Counted from the stretch's first letter, positions 26,971 to 36,473 are shown. The stretch is DNA of 40,122 nucleotides from Alteromonadaceae bacterium (GCA_002746115.1 NVXL01000032.1:625-40746); one strand, 5' to 3'. The notes: generated from the sequence alone by a model not told the origin. Numbers and translations are program-made.

Positions 26971-28578
26971 ATGAAAGACAACGGTATGCGCTACCTTAAA
27001 AACCCCCGTTTAAATAAAGGGATTGGTTTTACACTTGAAGAGCGTAAAGAGCTCGGCTTAGGCGGAATATTACCCCCCATCGTATGTACGATGGATCAAC
27101 AGGCCGATCGCGCATTGCTCAATATACGACGACAAGAGAATGATATCGATCGCTACGTATTTTTATCGGCCTTACAAAAACGTAACGAGCGTTTATTTTA
27201 CCGCGTATTAATCGACCATATTCACGAACTAATGCCCTATGTTTATACGCCAACCGTGGGACAAGCCTGTCAGGAGTTCGCGAGTATCTTCCGCGAGACC
27301 AGTGGTTTTTACATCTCTTTGCATGACAGAGGGAATATTAGCGAGCTGCTCGATCACTGGCCTGAAAAAGATATTCGGCTAATCGTCGCCACCGATGGCG
27401 AACGCATTTTAGGCCTTGGTGATCTTGGTGCGAATGGCATGGGTATTCCAATTGGGAAGCTCGCGCTTTATTGCGCCTGCGCCGGAGTTCACCCAGAACA
27501 GTGCCTACCAATCGTGCTCGATGTTGGCACTGAAAATGACACCTACCGTGACGACCCGATGTACCTCGGTAGCCGCGAACGCCGCACCCGCGGTGCAGCC
27601 TATAACAGTTTTATCGACGAGTTCGTCAACGCTGTCAAAATCAAATACCCCAAAGCCTTGTTACAATTTGAAGATTTTGCCACACCAAACGCGGTCGCAT
27701 TGCTTGAGCGATACCGCGACAAATTACTTTGTTTTAACGATGATATCCAAGGCACTGCGGCTGTTGCGCTTGCAGGGCTCTACGCCTCGACCCGCATTAA
27801 CGGTAAGAGACTAAAAGAAATGCGCTTTATGTTTTGTGGCGCGGGATCTGCCGCAACCGGTATTGGGCATTTATTAATAAAAGCCTTACAAAATGAAGGC
27901 CTCAGTGAGGAGCAAGCCTACCGACAGGTGACTTTTGTCGATAAAAGTGGCTTGGTGATCAAAAACCGAAATGCCATCCCGTCTCATGTCGTACCTTTCG
28001 CCAAACAAGATGAGAGCATGGGTTTTCTTGAGGCTATAAATACCTACAAACCTAATGCACTCATTGGCGCCACTGGTGCTGCGGGAATATTCTCACGTGA
28101 AATTATCGGAGCGATGAGCGCACTAAATGACGACCCAGTTATCTTTGCCTTATCCAACCCGACATCAAACGCTGAATGTACAGCTGAGGATGTTTACGCC
28201 TGGAGCGATGGCCGTGCCATTTTTGCTAGCGGAAGTCCATTTGGGGTCGTATACGTAGACGGCAAAATGAAAGTCCCAGGGCAAGGCAATAATGCTTATA
28301 TTTTCCCAGGTCTGGGGCTTGGCGCGATTGCTTGCGGTGCAACAGAGATTAATGACGATATGTTAATTGCTTCGGCGAACATCTTGGCAGGTATGGTTTC
28401 ACAAAACCAAATCGACCAAGGCTGTCTATATCCACCATTAAGTGAGATTCGTGAAGTATCGGTGAAAATTGCGGTGAAAATTGCCGAGCTAGCTCAGGAA
28501 GGTGGCCATACAAAAACGCCATTAAGCACTAATTTTGAGCAAGAGCTTAGAGACTCGTTATACGATCCACGTTATTAA
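26971..28578 (+). CDS. maeA: NAD-dependent malic enzyme (oxaloacetate-decarboxylating)
   Basis: The 535-residue protein matches the large malic enzyme type found in E. coli MaeA and eukaryotes. It contains LPYVYTPTVG-like MPYVYTPTVG, the conserved TDGERILGLGDLG, then GMGIPIGKLALY, LLQFEDFATPNA, CFNDDIQGTAAV (metal and substrate binding), the Rossmann motif GAGSAATGIG and the late LSNPTSNAECT. It converts malate to pyruvate and CO2 with reduction of NAD or NADP. I chose the ATG at 26971 because it has AGGA upstream and begins the family N terminus; a TTG at 26911 adds 20 residues without likeness. It follows the HD-GYP-like gene and ends before a strong convergent hairpin. Confidence 0.95.
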   Translation: MKDNGMRYLKNPRLNKGIGFTLEERKELGLGGILPPIVCTMDQQADRALLNIRRQENDIDRYVFLSALQKRNERLFYRVLIDHIHELMPYVYTPTVGQACQEFASIFRETSGFYISLHDRGNISELLDHWPEKDIRLIVATDGERILGLGDLGANGMGIPIGKLALYCACAGVHPEQCLPIVLDVGTENDTYRDDPMYLGSRERRTRGAAYNSFIDEFVNAVKIKYPKALLQFEDFATPNAVALLERYRDKLLCFNDDIQGTAAVALAGLYASTRINGKRLKEMRFMFCGAGSAATGIGHLLIKALQNEGLSEEQAYRQVTFVDKSGLVIKNRNAIPSHVVPFAKQDESMGFLEAINTYKPNALIGATGAAGIFSREIIGAMSALNDDPVIFALSNPTSNAECTAEDVYAWSDGRAIFASGSPFGVVYVDGKMKVPGQGNNAYIFPGLGLGAIACGATEINDDMLIASANILAGMVSQNQIDQGCLYPPLSEIREVSVKIAVKIAELAQEGGHTKTPLSTNFEQELRDSLYDPRY

Positions 28579-28595
28579 TCCTGATACGCCGTATC

Positions 28596-28629
28596 GGTAT
28601 AGGTTAAACAATATTGATTAACCTATACC
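28596..28629. terminator. Convergent hairpin between maeA and the GGDEF-EAL gene
   Basis: GGTATAGGTTAA (28596-28607) and TTAACCTATACC (28618-28629) form a perfect 12-bp stem with a ten-base loop. No T run follows on either strand, so termination is inferred from the convergent setting. GTTTAACC at 28641-28648 could pair with GGTTAAAC (28602-28609) instead, giving a competing fold. Confidence 0.5.
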
Positions 28630-28675
28630 AATTAAATACCGTTTAACCTTATTTGCGTGTTAGCCAGTGATTTTA

Positions 28676-28723
28676 TTTAGATCTACTTATGTTTAGCTCT
28701 GCTTATATTTAGATGTGCTTTTT
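28676..28723. repeat. 16-bp tandem repeats spanning a stop codon
   Basis: Three units on the plus strand are TTTAGATCTACTTATG (28676-28691), TTTAGCTCTGCTTATA (28692-28707) and TTTAGATGTGCTTTTT (28708-28723). The third contains the TAA of the leftward GGDEF-EAL gene (28711-28709), so the stop and the last codons are echoed twice downstream. Confidence 0.75.
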
Positions 28724-31213
28724 AAGTTTTACTAAGCGCTCAGGTAAAACATAGCTTTTTGCAAAATTCTCACTCGTATCTGGAAATCCGAAAAGATACC
28801 CCTGAACATAATCGCAACCCAGTGACTTTACAATTCTCGCCTGCGCTTCGGTTTCAATGCCTTCTACAATGGTTTTGAAACCCAGCTTTTTATTCATCGC
28901 CAATATTGCACTAACGATGTCCTGATCACTCTGATCATGCTCGATGTCGATAATAAAACTACGATCGATTTTAATCACATCGACATTAAAGCGCTTAAGA
29001 TATGCAAGCGACGAGTAGCCGGTGCCAAAATCATCAATGGCTAAGCGGAATCCATTTTTTGCAAGGCGTTTAAGCGCCGAGTCAGCATCTAAAAATTCGG
29101 ATAAAAAAGTCCCCTCAGTGATTTCAAGCTGTATTGACTCCGGCGCCACACCAAATTCATTCACAAGATCAATAAATTCCTGAACACAGGTATCTTTCTT
29201 AAGCTGATGAGGCGAGACGTTAATCGACATATATTGCAAAGGTGAGTCGGGTGCGCTCTGTGCCCAAAGGTGCCACTGTTTAATCGCCGTGCGATTTATC
29301 CAACATCCCAGTTCATATATCAGACCAATCTCTTCAACAATGGGAATAAACTCCATCGGTGAGATCATTTTACCATCCGCACCGCGCCAACGGATTAATG
29401 CCTCGCAACCCAAAACTTGTTGATCAGACAAATCAACAATGGGCTGATAATATAACTCAAACTCCTGATTTTTAATGGCATTGCGAATTAATGAAATAAA
29501 ATTAAACTTTTTATGTAAGCGTGCCGTCATCTCGGAGCTGTAAGCAAGCACACTGTCCGCGTCAAATGATTTAGCATGATGCATTGCAAGGCCGGCGTGT
29601 TGTAAAAGCGCCGTTGCAGTCTCGCCGCCTTTCGGGTAGACGTTAACACCAATAGATGCGCTGATATTAATGACGAACCCGCTCCCCAACAGTAAGGGCT
29701 CAACTATGCCATGCAATATCAGGCTAGCACGAAATTTAACGGCTTCCTCAGACTTAGCAACGTCCGTACTTTGGAGCTGAGGTAGGATAATTGAGAATTC
29801 ATCTCCCCCTGTTCTCGCAGCAAAACCGCAATCCGATATTCTCTGTAATAAGCGGCTGGAGATCTCCTTTAAAACTTTGTCACCAATTTCATAACCATAG
29901 TTTTCGTTAATATCTTTAAAGCGATCTAAACCAACCATTAGTACGCCGACGGTATAGCCATAAGTATCGGCTCTGGCAATCTCTTCGCTAAGGCGCGAAT
30001 AAAAACCGGCTCGGCTAGCCAAGCCGGTTAACGGGTCGGTGTAGGCTAACTCACGCAGCTTTTTCTCCGCCAAAGCCTCTTTGGTAACATCCCGAGAAAC
30101 CCCCACAATCCGAGAAATTTTGCCACTGAGATTGCGAATCGGCCGTGCTTGGCTGCTAACAAAGCGCACGGTATTATCAGGCCAGATAAGTCGATACTCG
30201 ATGCTACCGCTGTTTTTACCTTTGAGTAGCTCTTTTAACCGGGAGAAAACCAAGCGTCTATCTTCAGGATGAAGTGAGCGCCGCCACGCCCCCATTGGCG
30301 TTTGCGTTTTGTCTTCCCCGTAACCGTGAATATCGAACATTTTCGAATCCCAGATCATCAAGGCATCTGTTGGCGACCAATCCCAAACACCAAGCTCGGC
30401 GCTATCGATGGCGACTTGAAAACGATCTGATAAGGACTGTATGGCATCCTTGGTACGCCGCTCCTCAGTCACGTCAAAAAAGGATGTTAATACGCCTTGC
30501 CGTTCGCCCGTTTTTGCACAGTAAACAAACTCGGTATTCACCTTTAACCAAGTGTAGCGATCAATGACATTGGCAATGCCGAGTACGACATTGTGCTGCG
30601 TTTTCCCGGTTCTGAGTGCTGTGACGCCGGGATGGTCGCGATAGGAGAGCGGTACACCTTTGGCGTCAACAACACGCCAAGGTAAGTTATCACGGTTCAC
30701 CTTGCGGATCGCAGATTGGTTCATCCCTAAAATACGCTGGGCGGTATTATTCGCCAGCACGATGACTTCATTATTGGATTGAAACAACACACCAACGCCG
30801 ATCTGCTTAAACAACATCTCGTTGATATTAGTGTCCTTAAGCAACTCCTCTTCCGTGGAGAGTGATTCTGCTACTTTGCGATAACACAATTCGACATGAT
30901 CATCATCTAAGTCTGGGTGCTCAGCTTTTAACTCATAAGTAAGGCTTTTACGCTCGCCGAAAATCACAAAGCGACGGCTAAAGCAGTCGCGCTTCCCGGC
31001 CAAAACGCTACGAATACCGTCATAAATAGGCGCTATTTCGGTATCGTGAAAGGTATGGATATCCATATAGCTATGCCCGATCAGGCACTCTTCACCTTGC
31101 CAACCCAGAGTGTCCTCTGAGCGAGATAAATTCAAATGTACATCGCAAATAATACCGGCTTTATCAAGAATAACCGTATTACGAGGTGTATTTTTTACAA
31201 CAGATAACCCCAA
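28709..31213 (-). CDS. PAS-GGDEF-EAL c-di-GMP signalling protein
   Basis: This 834-residue protein has N-terminal PAS-type sensor domains (about residues 20-250), then a further PAS/PAC pair (about 260-380, WRRSLHPEDRR and IVGVSRDVT). The GGDEF domain has TGGDEF at 468-473 but no RxxD inhibitory site at the normal spacing. The EAL domain starts EALIRW at 604 and keeps INVSPHQL, EITEG, DDFGTGYSSL, KIDRSF, EGIET and GYLFGFP, so both enzyme halves look intact. No membrane segment is seen. GAGG lies seven bases before the TTG at 31213, so I prefer that start; the GTG at 31219 is only one base from this site. It lies downstream of pspF on the same strand, 178 bases away, probably with its own promoter. 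Confidence 0.9.
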   Translation of the reverse strand: MGLSVVKNTPRNTVILDKAGIICDVHLNLSRSEDTLGWQGEECLIGHSYMDIHTFHDTEIAPIYDGIRSVLAGKRDCFSRRFVIFGERKSLTYELKAEHPDLDDDHVELCYRKVAESLSTEEELLKDTNINEMLFKQIGVGVLFQSNNEVIVLANNTAQRILGMNQSAIRKVNRDNLPWRVVDAKGVPLSYRDHPGVTALRTGKTQHNVVLGIANVIDRYTWLKVNTEFVYCAKTGERQGVLTSFFDVTEERRTKDAIQSLSDRFQVAIDSAELGVWDWSPTDALMIWDSKMFDIHGYGEDKTQTPMGAWRRSLHPEDRRLVFSRLKELLKGKNSGSIEYRLIWPDNTVRFVSSQARPIRNLSGKISRIVGVSRDVTKEALAEKKLRELAYTDPLTGLASRAGFYSRLSEEIARADTYGYTVGVLMVGLDRFKDINENYGYEIGDKVLKEISSRLLQRISDCGFAARTGGDEFSIILPQLQSTDVAKSEEAVKFRASLILHGIVEPLLLGSGFVINISASIGVNVYPKGGETATALLQHAGLAMHHAKSFDADSVLAYSSEMTARLHKKFNFISLIRNAIKNQEFELYYQPIVDLSDQQVLGCEALIRWRGADGKMISPMEFIPIVEEIGLIYELGCWINRTAIKQWHLWAQSAPDSPLQYMSINVSPHQLKKDTCVQEFIDLVNEFGVAPESIQLEITEGTFLSEFLDADSALKRLAKNGFRLAIDDFGTGYSSLAYLKRFNVDVIKIDRSFIIDIEHDQSDQDIVSAILAMNKKLGFKTIVEGIETEAQARIVKSLGCDYVQGYLFGFPDTSENFAKSYVLPERLVKLKKHI

Positions 31214-31391
31214 AATCACGCCTCTTCAGACAATTCAATTATTACCTATAAGTTTAGAGGTCTGTCCGAGGAGTGCCAGTCAGCATTCATACGAATGTTG
31301 ACTAAAAATTTTAAAACCTATATTAAGTTCTGTTGTATGGGCGTATTTATAGGATAAGTTGTTGCTTTGTATGCCAAAAACTGTTTAGCGA

Positions 31392-32444
31392 TTATTTAAG
31401 CTCAGTCTTATACTTCTTGATCATCGCCCGTAATTGATGATAAGTGAGTGATAGGTATTCTGCGGCGTCTTTTTGGCGATACTGGCACGCCGATAAGGCC
31501 GCTTTAATCAGTCGAATCTCATAATCACGTACTGAGGCTTCAAAGTCCATTTTTTGTGATTTATCAATCCCGGGCGTGTCGACGCCATTCCGCTCTTCGC
31601 CATCAGGCGTATGAGCTGACTCGATTGAGGTCGATTGCGGTGTATCAGAGGTTTGCGTGTTCCCTATAGTGCTCCGAGCTAAGCTTTGATTGAAGGGGTC
31701 AATAATCACCTTATTGACGGGATCATCCGATTGCCCCCAACGGTACAAGCTACGCTCAACCACATTTTTAAGCTCACGGACATTCCCAGGCCAAGCATGC
31801 TGCACTAACTGCTCCATTGCCTCTGCTGAAAAACCCGAGTAATACTCCCAGCCCATTTCGTAACACATACGTGTCGCAAAGTGCTCTGCGAGTATCGAAA
31901 TATCGTCAATACGGTGGCGTAACGGCGGCACGTGGATAACATCGAAGGCCAAGCGGTCAAGTAAGTCGCCGCGAAACTGATTTTGATCGACCATCTCAAG
32001 TAAGTTAGCATTGGTGGCGGCCACAATCCTCACGTCAACTTTAATCGTTTTTTGCCCACCTAAACGTTCAAACTCACCGTACTCAATGACACGAAGCAAT
32101 TTTTCTTGAATCCGTAGTGGCATGGTTCCCAATTCGTCTAGAAATAAAGTGCCTTCATGGGCACGCTCAAAGCGGCCTTTCACCAGCTTTATCGCGCCGG
32201 TAAAGGCACCGGCTTCATGGCCAAAAAGCTCACTATCAAGTAAAGAGTCACTGATCGCGGCACAATTTACTTTGTGCAGCTCCTTCCCCCAACGGGGCGA
32301 AAGGAAATGCACGCGGTCGGCCACCAACTCTTTACCGCTGCCTCGCTCGCCAATCACCAATATCGGGCGATCAAGCCCCGCCACTAGTGAAGCGTGGTCA
32401 AGCATATCCGCCAAGGCGGTAGATTCACCAATTACACGCTGCAC
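31392..32444 (-). CDS. pspF: PspF-like sigma-54-dependent activator
   Basis: The 350-residue protein has a sigma-54 AAA+ core with Walker A GERGSGKE at 32-39, the sigma-54 contact loop GAFTGA, Walker B LFLDEL, and RFRADLLDRLAF-like RGDLLDRLAFDV. A PspF-type middle follows (ELKNVVERSLYRWG, IIDPFNQ), and a Fis-type helix-turn-helix ends it (KDAAEYLSLTYHQLRAMIKK). It has no sensory domain, as expected for PspF, which controls the phage-shock membrane stress response. I chose the GTG at 32444, with GGAG five bases upstream. The GTG at 32486 has no ribosome site and adds residues that PspF lacks. It overlaps the end of the MATE gene by 13 bases. The usual divergent pspA is not seen, and no psp operon lies in the window. 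Confidence 0.9.
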   Translation of the reverse strand: MQRVIGESTALADMLDHASLVAGLDRPILVIGERGSGKELVADRVHFLSPRWGKELHKVNCAAISDSLLDSELFGHEAGAFTGAIKLVKGRFERAHEGTLFLDELGTMPLRIQEKLLRVIEYGEFERLGGQKTIKVDVRIVAATNANLLEMVDQNQFRGDLLDRLAFDVIHVPPLRHRIDDISILAEHFATRMCYEMGWEYYSGFSAEAMEQLVQHAWPGNVRELKNVVERSLYRWGQSDDPVNKVIIDPFNQSLARSTIGNTQTSDTPQSTSIESAHTPDGEERNGVDTPGIDKSQKMDFEASVRDYEIRLIKAALSACQYRQKDAAEYLSLTYHQLRAMIKKYKTELK

Positions 32445-33811
32445 GTATGCTCCAGCTCTAATTGACGGATTGTCCGCCGAACCCACAAGTACGCGTAAAG
32501 TCCAGAAATTAAGTTCGCGACCGATATCGCTACGAAAATACCAGTGAAATCAAACCACACTTGCCCCAACCAAATGAGCGGGAACAGTAAAACCACTACC
32601 CTAGCTGTGGAGATGGCCATACCCGGCATAGGCTTACGTAGTCCATTAAACGAGGCATTTACAAACATCACTACTCCGTGCCCCATATGGCTGATCGGCA
32701 CGACTAACAGATACAACTGCGCCGCTTTAATCACATCCGCTTGATCACTAAAGAAAGACGCGAGCCATGCCCCAGACGCAGCAAGTATAAGTGCTCCAAA
32801 CAATCCAAAACCCATACAATAGACTAGACAAGTTTTCTGTACCGCGTAAAGGCGCTTGAAATTGCCGGCGCCAAGGTTTTGCCCACAAAACGGCCCAATT
32901 ACAGCCGATAATGCGTAGAAAGTGACTAACATCACCGCCTCGATTCGCCCGGCAACACCAATACCCGCAACGGCTTGCTCGCCATGCGCGGCCACGATAG
33001 CAACGATCAGTGTACCGGAGACGGGAATAATCATATTGGTCGCCATGGCAGGCACACCGACATGTAGAATTTTTTTCCAAGATTGGAAAGTACGTGTTTT
33101 GTGAAAGGGGTTAATCAGCAAGTTCATTCTGACGCGCATATAGTAGAGCACGATAGCTGCGCTTAGCACTTGCATCGCAAGTGTCGCTATTGCAGCGCCC
33201 TTGATGCCTAGGGCGGGCACCACACCCCAGCCATAGATAAGTATGGGATCTAACACGACATTCAGTAGTGCTGTACCAATCATCACCTTGCCTTGCAAGG
33301 CCGTATTACCGAGGGCGCGCATGGAAGAGAAGCCAACCATCTGTACAGCAAAGAACAAGACTCCCGCATACCAAATCAACATATAGTCTTGAATATACGG
33401 AAGCACTTGCGCACTTGCACCTAACAGCGTAAATAACTCGGTTATGGTCAGCATTGCGATGACAGAAAGTACAATTGTAATAATCGCCGTGAGCAAGAGG
33501 CCGTCGCTCACTAGCGCTCGTACTTCGTTCTCATCACCTTTTCCTGCGGCAATAGCCACTGCTGAAGAAGCGCCAGCACCGAGACCAATAAACAGTGAGA
33601 TAGCCAACATTACAATCGGAAAGCCAAAGCTCAAGGCGATCAGGGCATGCTCGCCAAGACCCGAGACAAAAAATGCGTCCGCAACGTTAAATGACATCGT
33701 GGCCAATAAACCAACGACCATCGGCCACGACATTCGATACAGCGCAGCCGGAATCGATCCCTGAGTGAGCGCCGTATTTACGGCCCTCGTATTAGTTGTT
33801 CCTAAAGGCAT
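32432..33811 (-). CDS. MATE-family multidrug exporter
   Basis: The 459-residue protein has about twelve hydrophobic segments in two homologous halves, typical of MATE transporters, which expel cationic drugs or metabolites using Na+ or H+. The start ALYRMSWPMVVGLLATMSFN and the motif DAFFVSGLGEHALIALSF are characteristic of the NorM/DinF-like branch, as are GLGAGASSAVA and PILIYGWG. Its start has GGAAA seven bases upstream and overlaps the end of rimI by ten bases. Its end overlaps the start of pspF, so the three read as one leftward transcript. The substrate is unknown. Confidence 0.93.
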   Translation of the reverse strand: MPLGTTNTRAVNTALTQGSIPAALYRMSWPMVVGLLATMSFNVADAFFVSGLGEHALIALSFGFPIVMLAISLFIGLGAGASSAVAIAAGKGDENEVRALVSDGLLLTAIITIVLSVIAMLTITELFTLLGASAQVLPYIQDYMLIWYAGVLFFAVQMVGFSSMRALGNTALQGKVMIGTALLNVVLDPILIYGWGVVPALGIKGAAIATLAMQVLSAAIVLYYMRVRMNLLINPFHKTRTFQSWKKILHVGVPAMATNMIIPVSGTLIVAIVAAHGEQAVAGIGVAGRIEAVMLVTFYALSAVIGPFCGQNLGAGNFKRLYAVQKTCLVYCMGFGLFGALILAASGAWLASFFSDQADVIKAAQLYLLVVPISHMGHGVVMFVNASFNGLRKPMPGMAISTARVVVLLFPLIWLGQVWFDFTGIFVAISVANLISGLYAYLWVRRTIRQLELEHTCSV

Positions 33812-34371
33812 AAATTTTCCGAAATTCGCTTACCATAGATTAATGCATCTTCCCTTTTTGACGACAATTTAGCCGCCTTCGCTTGAGCCTTACTCGCACT
33901 CTCATGGAGTGGTACTTGCGGCGTCGCAGGGTAATAATTTTTACGCTCACCGATGCAGTTAAACTCTAAAGCTTCATAAAGTGCAATTGCGCGCGAGTTC
34001 GAGCTGCGAACCTCAAGAAACATCTCGTCTGCCGATACCCGCAACTCAGTCTCCATTGAGCTGAGAAACATCGATGCGATGCCTTGGCGTTGAAAGGCTG
34101 GGTCAACACCGAGTATGAGCAATTCAGCTTCGTCTGCCGCCAAAGAGAAAACAGCATATGCGACCCACTGATCGTTTAACGTGACCCCTCGACAAATATG
34201 GGTGGATGCGATGGACTCTGAGAAGTTACGCTGCGACCAGGGGTGCGAATCGACCTTATTTTCGATGCGAAGAATATCCGGCAAACTATGCTCGTCAAAG
34301 GGCTTAATATAACAAAGCTGCCCGTCAGGCAGGCAAAAACTTTGGTCTGAACAATAGTTATCTTGGATCAT
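33802..34371 (-). CDS. rimI: Ribosomal protein S18-alanine N-acetyltransferase
   Basis: The 189-residue GNAT protein carries the acetyl-CoA loop VDPAFQRQGIASMFL and the RimI-type C-terminal set LEVRSSNSRAIALYEALEF, then IGERKNYYP and EDALIYGK. RimI acetylates the N-terminal alanine of S18. It is somewhat longer than E. coli RimI (148 residues), with extra residues at the N terminus (about 30) and a lysine- and serine-rich stretch (about residues 155-175) before the final EDALIYGK. It lies just after the holD-like gene, as in E. coli where holD and rimI are adjacent. The stop region overlaps the MATE start. Confidence 0.88.
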   Translation of the reverse strand: MIQDNYCSDQSFCLPDGQLCYIKPFDEHSLPDILRIENKVDSHPWSQRNFSESIASTHICRGVTLNDQWVAYAVFSLAADEAELLILGVDPAFQRQGIASMFLSSMETELRVSADEMFLEVRSSNSRAIALYEALEFNCIGERKNYYPATPQVPLHESASKAQAKAAKLSSKREDALIYGKRISENLCL

Positions 34372-34421
34372 GAGTCATCTTAGATCGTAGGTTATTTTTG
34401 ATCGCGTCTTGTGTTAGCGCC

Positions 34422-35282
34422 TTATTTCAGCTCGTCCGCTTTTCCATAAAAAAGCACTCGTAAGGCTAACCAGGTAGGGGGTTTTAAGCTTGGGTCATAC
34501 AGCACTTCGGTCAAACTGGGCAAGACCATGGCTTGAGCTTCCAAGCTTTCAAGCCAATATGGCTTATATAAATACCGCGAAGTATCGGGCTTCTCATTAC
34601 TTACCGCCCGAAAAGCATCTTCACCGAAGAGTAATATGCGCTTTGATGTACCTGCGTTTAATAATCGGCTATCGAGAAAACCGCTTACCATCTCCCAGGC
34701 GGCAAGCCAACTTTGGTCACGATTATAGCTCACCTCTGGCGGCCACTTGAGCCACTCAGCAGCAGGCATCGGCTGTTGAATATTAAAACAGCGCAAGATG
34801 TTCTGCAGCAGTGCATGGGTTGGCAAAGCAGCGCCTGCACGGTGAGAATCAATCACCAAGAGATCCTCAGACATGCGCCACATACACAGACTAAACTCGG
34901 CGTTTTCAGGTGGAGGTGGTGCGTCTGCTGCTGCAATTTCAGGTGAGCCTGTATCGCTCTGAGGCGTCTTTGAGATCGCTTTACTGGTGGTATCTAAAAT
35001 ATCACTAACGGACCGAAGTGAGCCTTTGGCTTGAACGCTAGTATCAGCTGCAGGGTTTTGACTGGAAGCCTTGCTTGGCGAGCCTTCAACCTCCGCACTA
35101 GGTGAAAGTATATCACCTAAGCGCGAACCATTCGAACCACCTTGAGTAAGCGCCCCGGGAACCTCTAAGGGTTCAGGTAACTGACATTGTGTGGGTTTTT
35201 GACAATTTGTCAGCACAAAACGCGGCACGAACGTATCGATGCCCATGGCATCTAGATATTGCATCCGATGACGTTCATGCAT
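34422..35282 (-). CDS. HolD-like protein (DNA polymerase III psi) with a long linker
   Basis: The 286-residue product begins RMQYLDAMGIDTFVPRFVL, which resembles the N terminus of psi (the chi-binding end, of the form LQLGI--W). It ends in a helical region (DPSLKPPTWLALRVLFYG) like the end of HolD. Between, residues about 37-130 form a low-complexity Ser-, Pro- and Ala-rich linker, then a folded domain of about 140 residues (SLCMWRMSEDLLVIDSHRAG, RILLFGEDAFRAV). E. coli HolD is only 137 residues, so this is the long form seen in Pseudomonas-like genomes. The link to HolD rests on position next to rimI and these short likenesses. Psi links the clamp loader to chi and SSB. The linker holds two similar motifs, SRLGDIL and RSVSDIL. 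Confidence 0.6.
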   Translation of the reverse strand: MHERHRMQYLDAMGIDTFVPRFVLTNCQKPTQCQLPEPLEVPGALTQGGSNGSRLGDILSPSAEVEGSPSKASSQNPAADTSVQAKGSLRSVSDILDTTSKAISKTPQSDTGSPEIAAADAPPPPENAEFSLCMWRMSEDLLVIDSHRAGAALPTHALLQNILRCFNIQQPMPAAEWLKWPPEVSYNRDQSWLAAWEMVSGFLDSRLLNAGTSKRILLFGEDAFRAVSNEKPDTSRYLYKPYWLESLEAQAMVLPSLTEVLYDPSLKPPTWLALRVLFYGKADELK

Positions 35283-35420
35283 AAGAAAGCTCGCTCGCTG
35301 GAATGGCTAAATAAGAATTTGACGCTGCTAAAAGTTTACCCGTATATTCGTCAGCCCACTAACACCGACAACTTTAGCAGATTCATACCGCAGAGATAAG
35401 GTTTATACATCCGAAAGGGG

Positions 35421-36473
35421 TCACGCTGAAAAGTTGAGCATACGATTGAGTGGTATTAACGCGCGCTCGATAAGATCGGAACTGACAAAAATTTGGTTGT
35501 TACCATGCTCAAAAACCGTTTGTAGGTTTTCTAGTTCATTCATTGCCATCCAAGGGCAATTTGCACAACTTCGGCAGTTGGCGCCACTGCCGGCGGTCGG
35601 TGCAATGAGCAGCGTTTTGCCGGGGGAAGCTTGCTGCATTTTATAAAAAATCCCTTGATCCGTGGCAACGATAAACTCTTGATTATCCAGAGTCGCAGTG
35701 GCTTTGATTAACTGGGAGGTCGAACCTACAGCATCAGCAAGCTCTACCACAGCTTCAGGTGATTCAGGATGCACTAAAACAGCGGCATCGGGGTAAATAC
35801 TCTTGAGGTCAAGAATCCCCTTAGCTTTAAACTCTTCATGCACAATACAGGAACCTTCCCACATCAGCATGTCGGCGCCAGTTTGCTTCGCCACATAGTT
35901 ACCTAGATGCTGATCCGGCGCCCAAAGAATTTTCTCGCCCTTGGCATGTAGATGTTCAACAACATCTACAGCAATACTAGATGTCACCACCCAATCAGCT
36001 AAGGCTTTGACTTCTGCCGAGGTATTCGCATAAACGACCACGGTGCGATCACTGTGCTCGCGACAAAACGCTGCAAAGTCATCTTTAGGGCAGCCCAAAT
36101 CCAATGAGCATGTTGCTTCCAGTGTCGGCATTAATACGGTTTTTTCAGGGGAGAGTATTTTTGCGGTCTCGCCCATAAATTTTACGCCAGCAACAATCAA
36201 AGTGGTGGCACTACTGTTTTTACCGAAGCGCGCCATTTCTAAGGAGTCAGCCACGCAGCCACCGGACTCTTCAGCCAGCGATTGTATTTCAGGTGAGGTG
36301 TAATAATGTGCAACTAACGCGGCGTTATTCTGCTTAAGCAGGCTTTTGATCGAGGCTCTTAGGGATTCGGTATTTTCCGGAGATTTATGCGGTGCAAACA
36401 AAGTGTCATTAAGGTGGGCTCTTACGAGTGCCTGTGGCGAATCACTTTCCTTTGTCATATTACTATCACCCAC
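35421..36473 (-). CDS. nadA: Quinolinate synthase NadA
   Basis: The 350-residue protein is the right length for NadA, which makes quinolinate from iminoaspartate and dihydroxyacetone phosphate for NAD. The three [4Fe-4S] ligands are visible: ATCSLDLGC, then the GSCIVHEEF cysteine, then [25 protein letters not shown] near residue 50 and [11 protein letters not shown] are family hallmarks. The start could be the GTG at 36473 or the ATG at 36458; both have only weak ribosome sites, so this is open. The gene follows the tRNA-Lys pair on the same strand after a terminator. Confidence 0.97.
   Translation of the reverse strand: MGDSNMTKESDSPQALVRAHLNDTLFAPHKSPENTESLRASIKSLLKQNNAALVAHYYTSPEIQSLAEESGGCVADSLEMARFGKNSSATTLIVAGVKFMGETAKILSPEKTVLMPTLEATCSLDLGCPKDDFAAFCREHSDRTVVVYANTSAEVKALADWVVTSSIAVDVVEHLHAKGEKILWAPDQHLGNYVAKQTGADMLMWEGSCIVHEEFKAKGILDLKSIYPDAAVLVHPESPEAVVELADAVGSTSQLIKATATLDNQEFIVATDQGIFYKMQQASPGKTLLIAPTAGSGANCRSCANCPWMAMNELENLQTVFEHGNNQIFVSSDLIERALIPLNRMLNFSA

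Noticed and set aside
31214-31391. Small gene or RNA between pspF and the GGDEF-EAL gene
   Set aside because: No open frame with a start signal and no strong fold. It most likely holds only a promoter.
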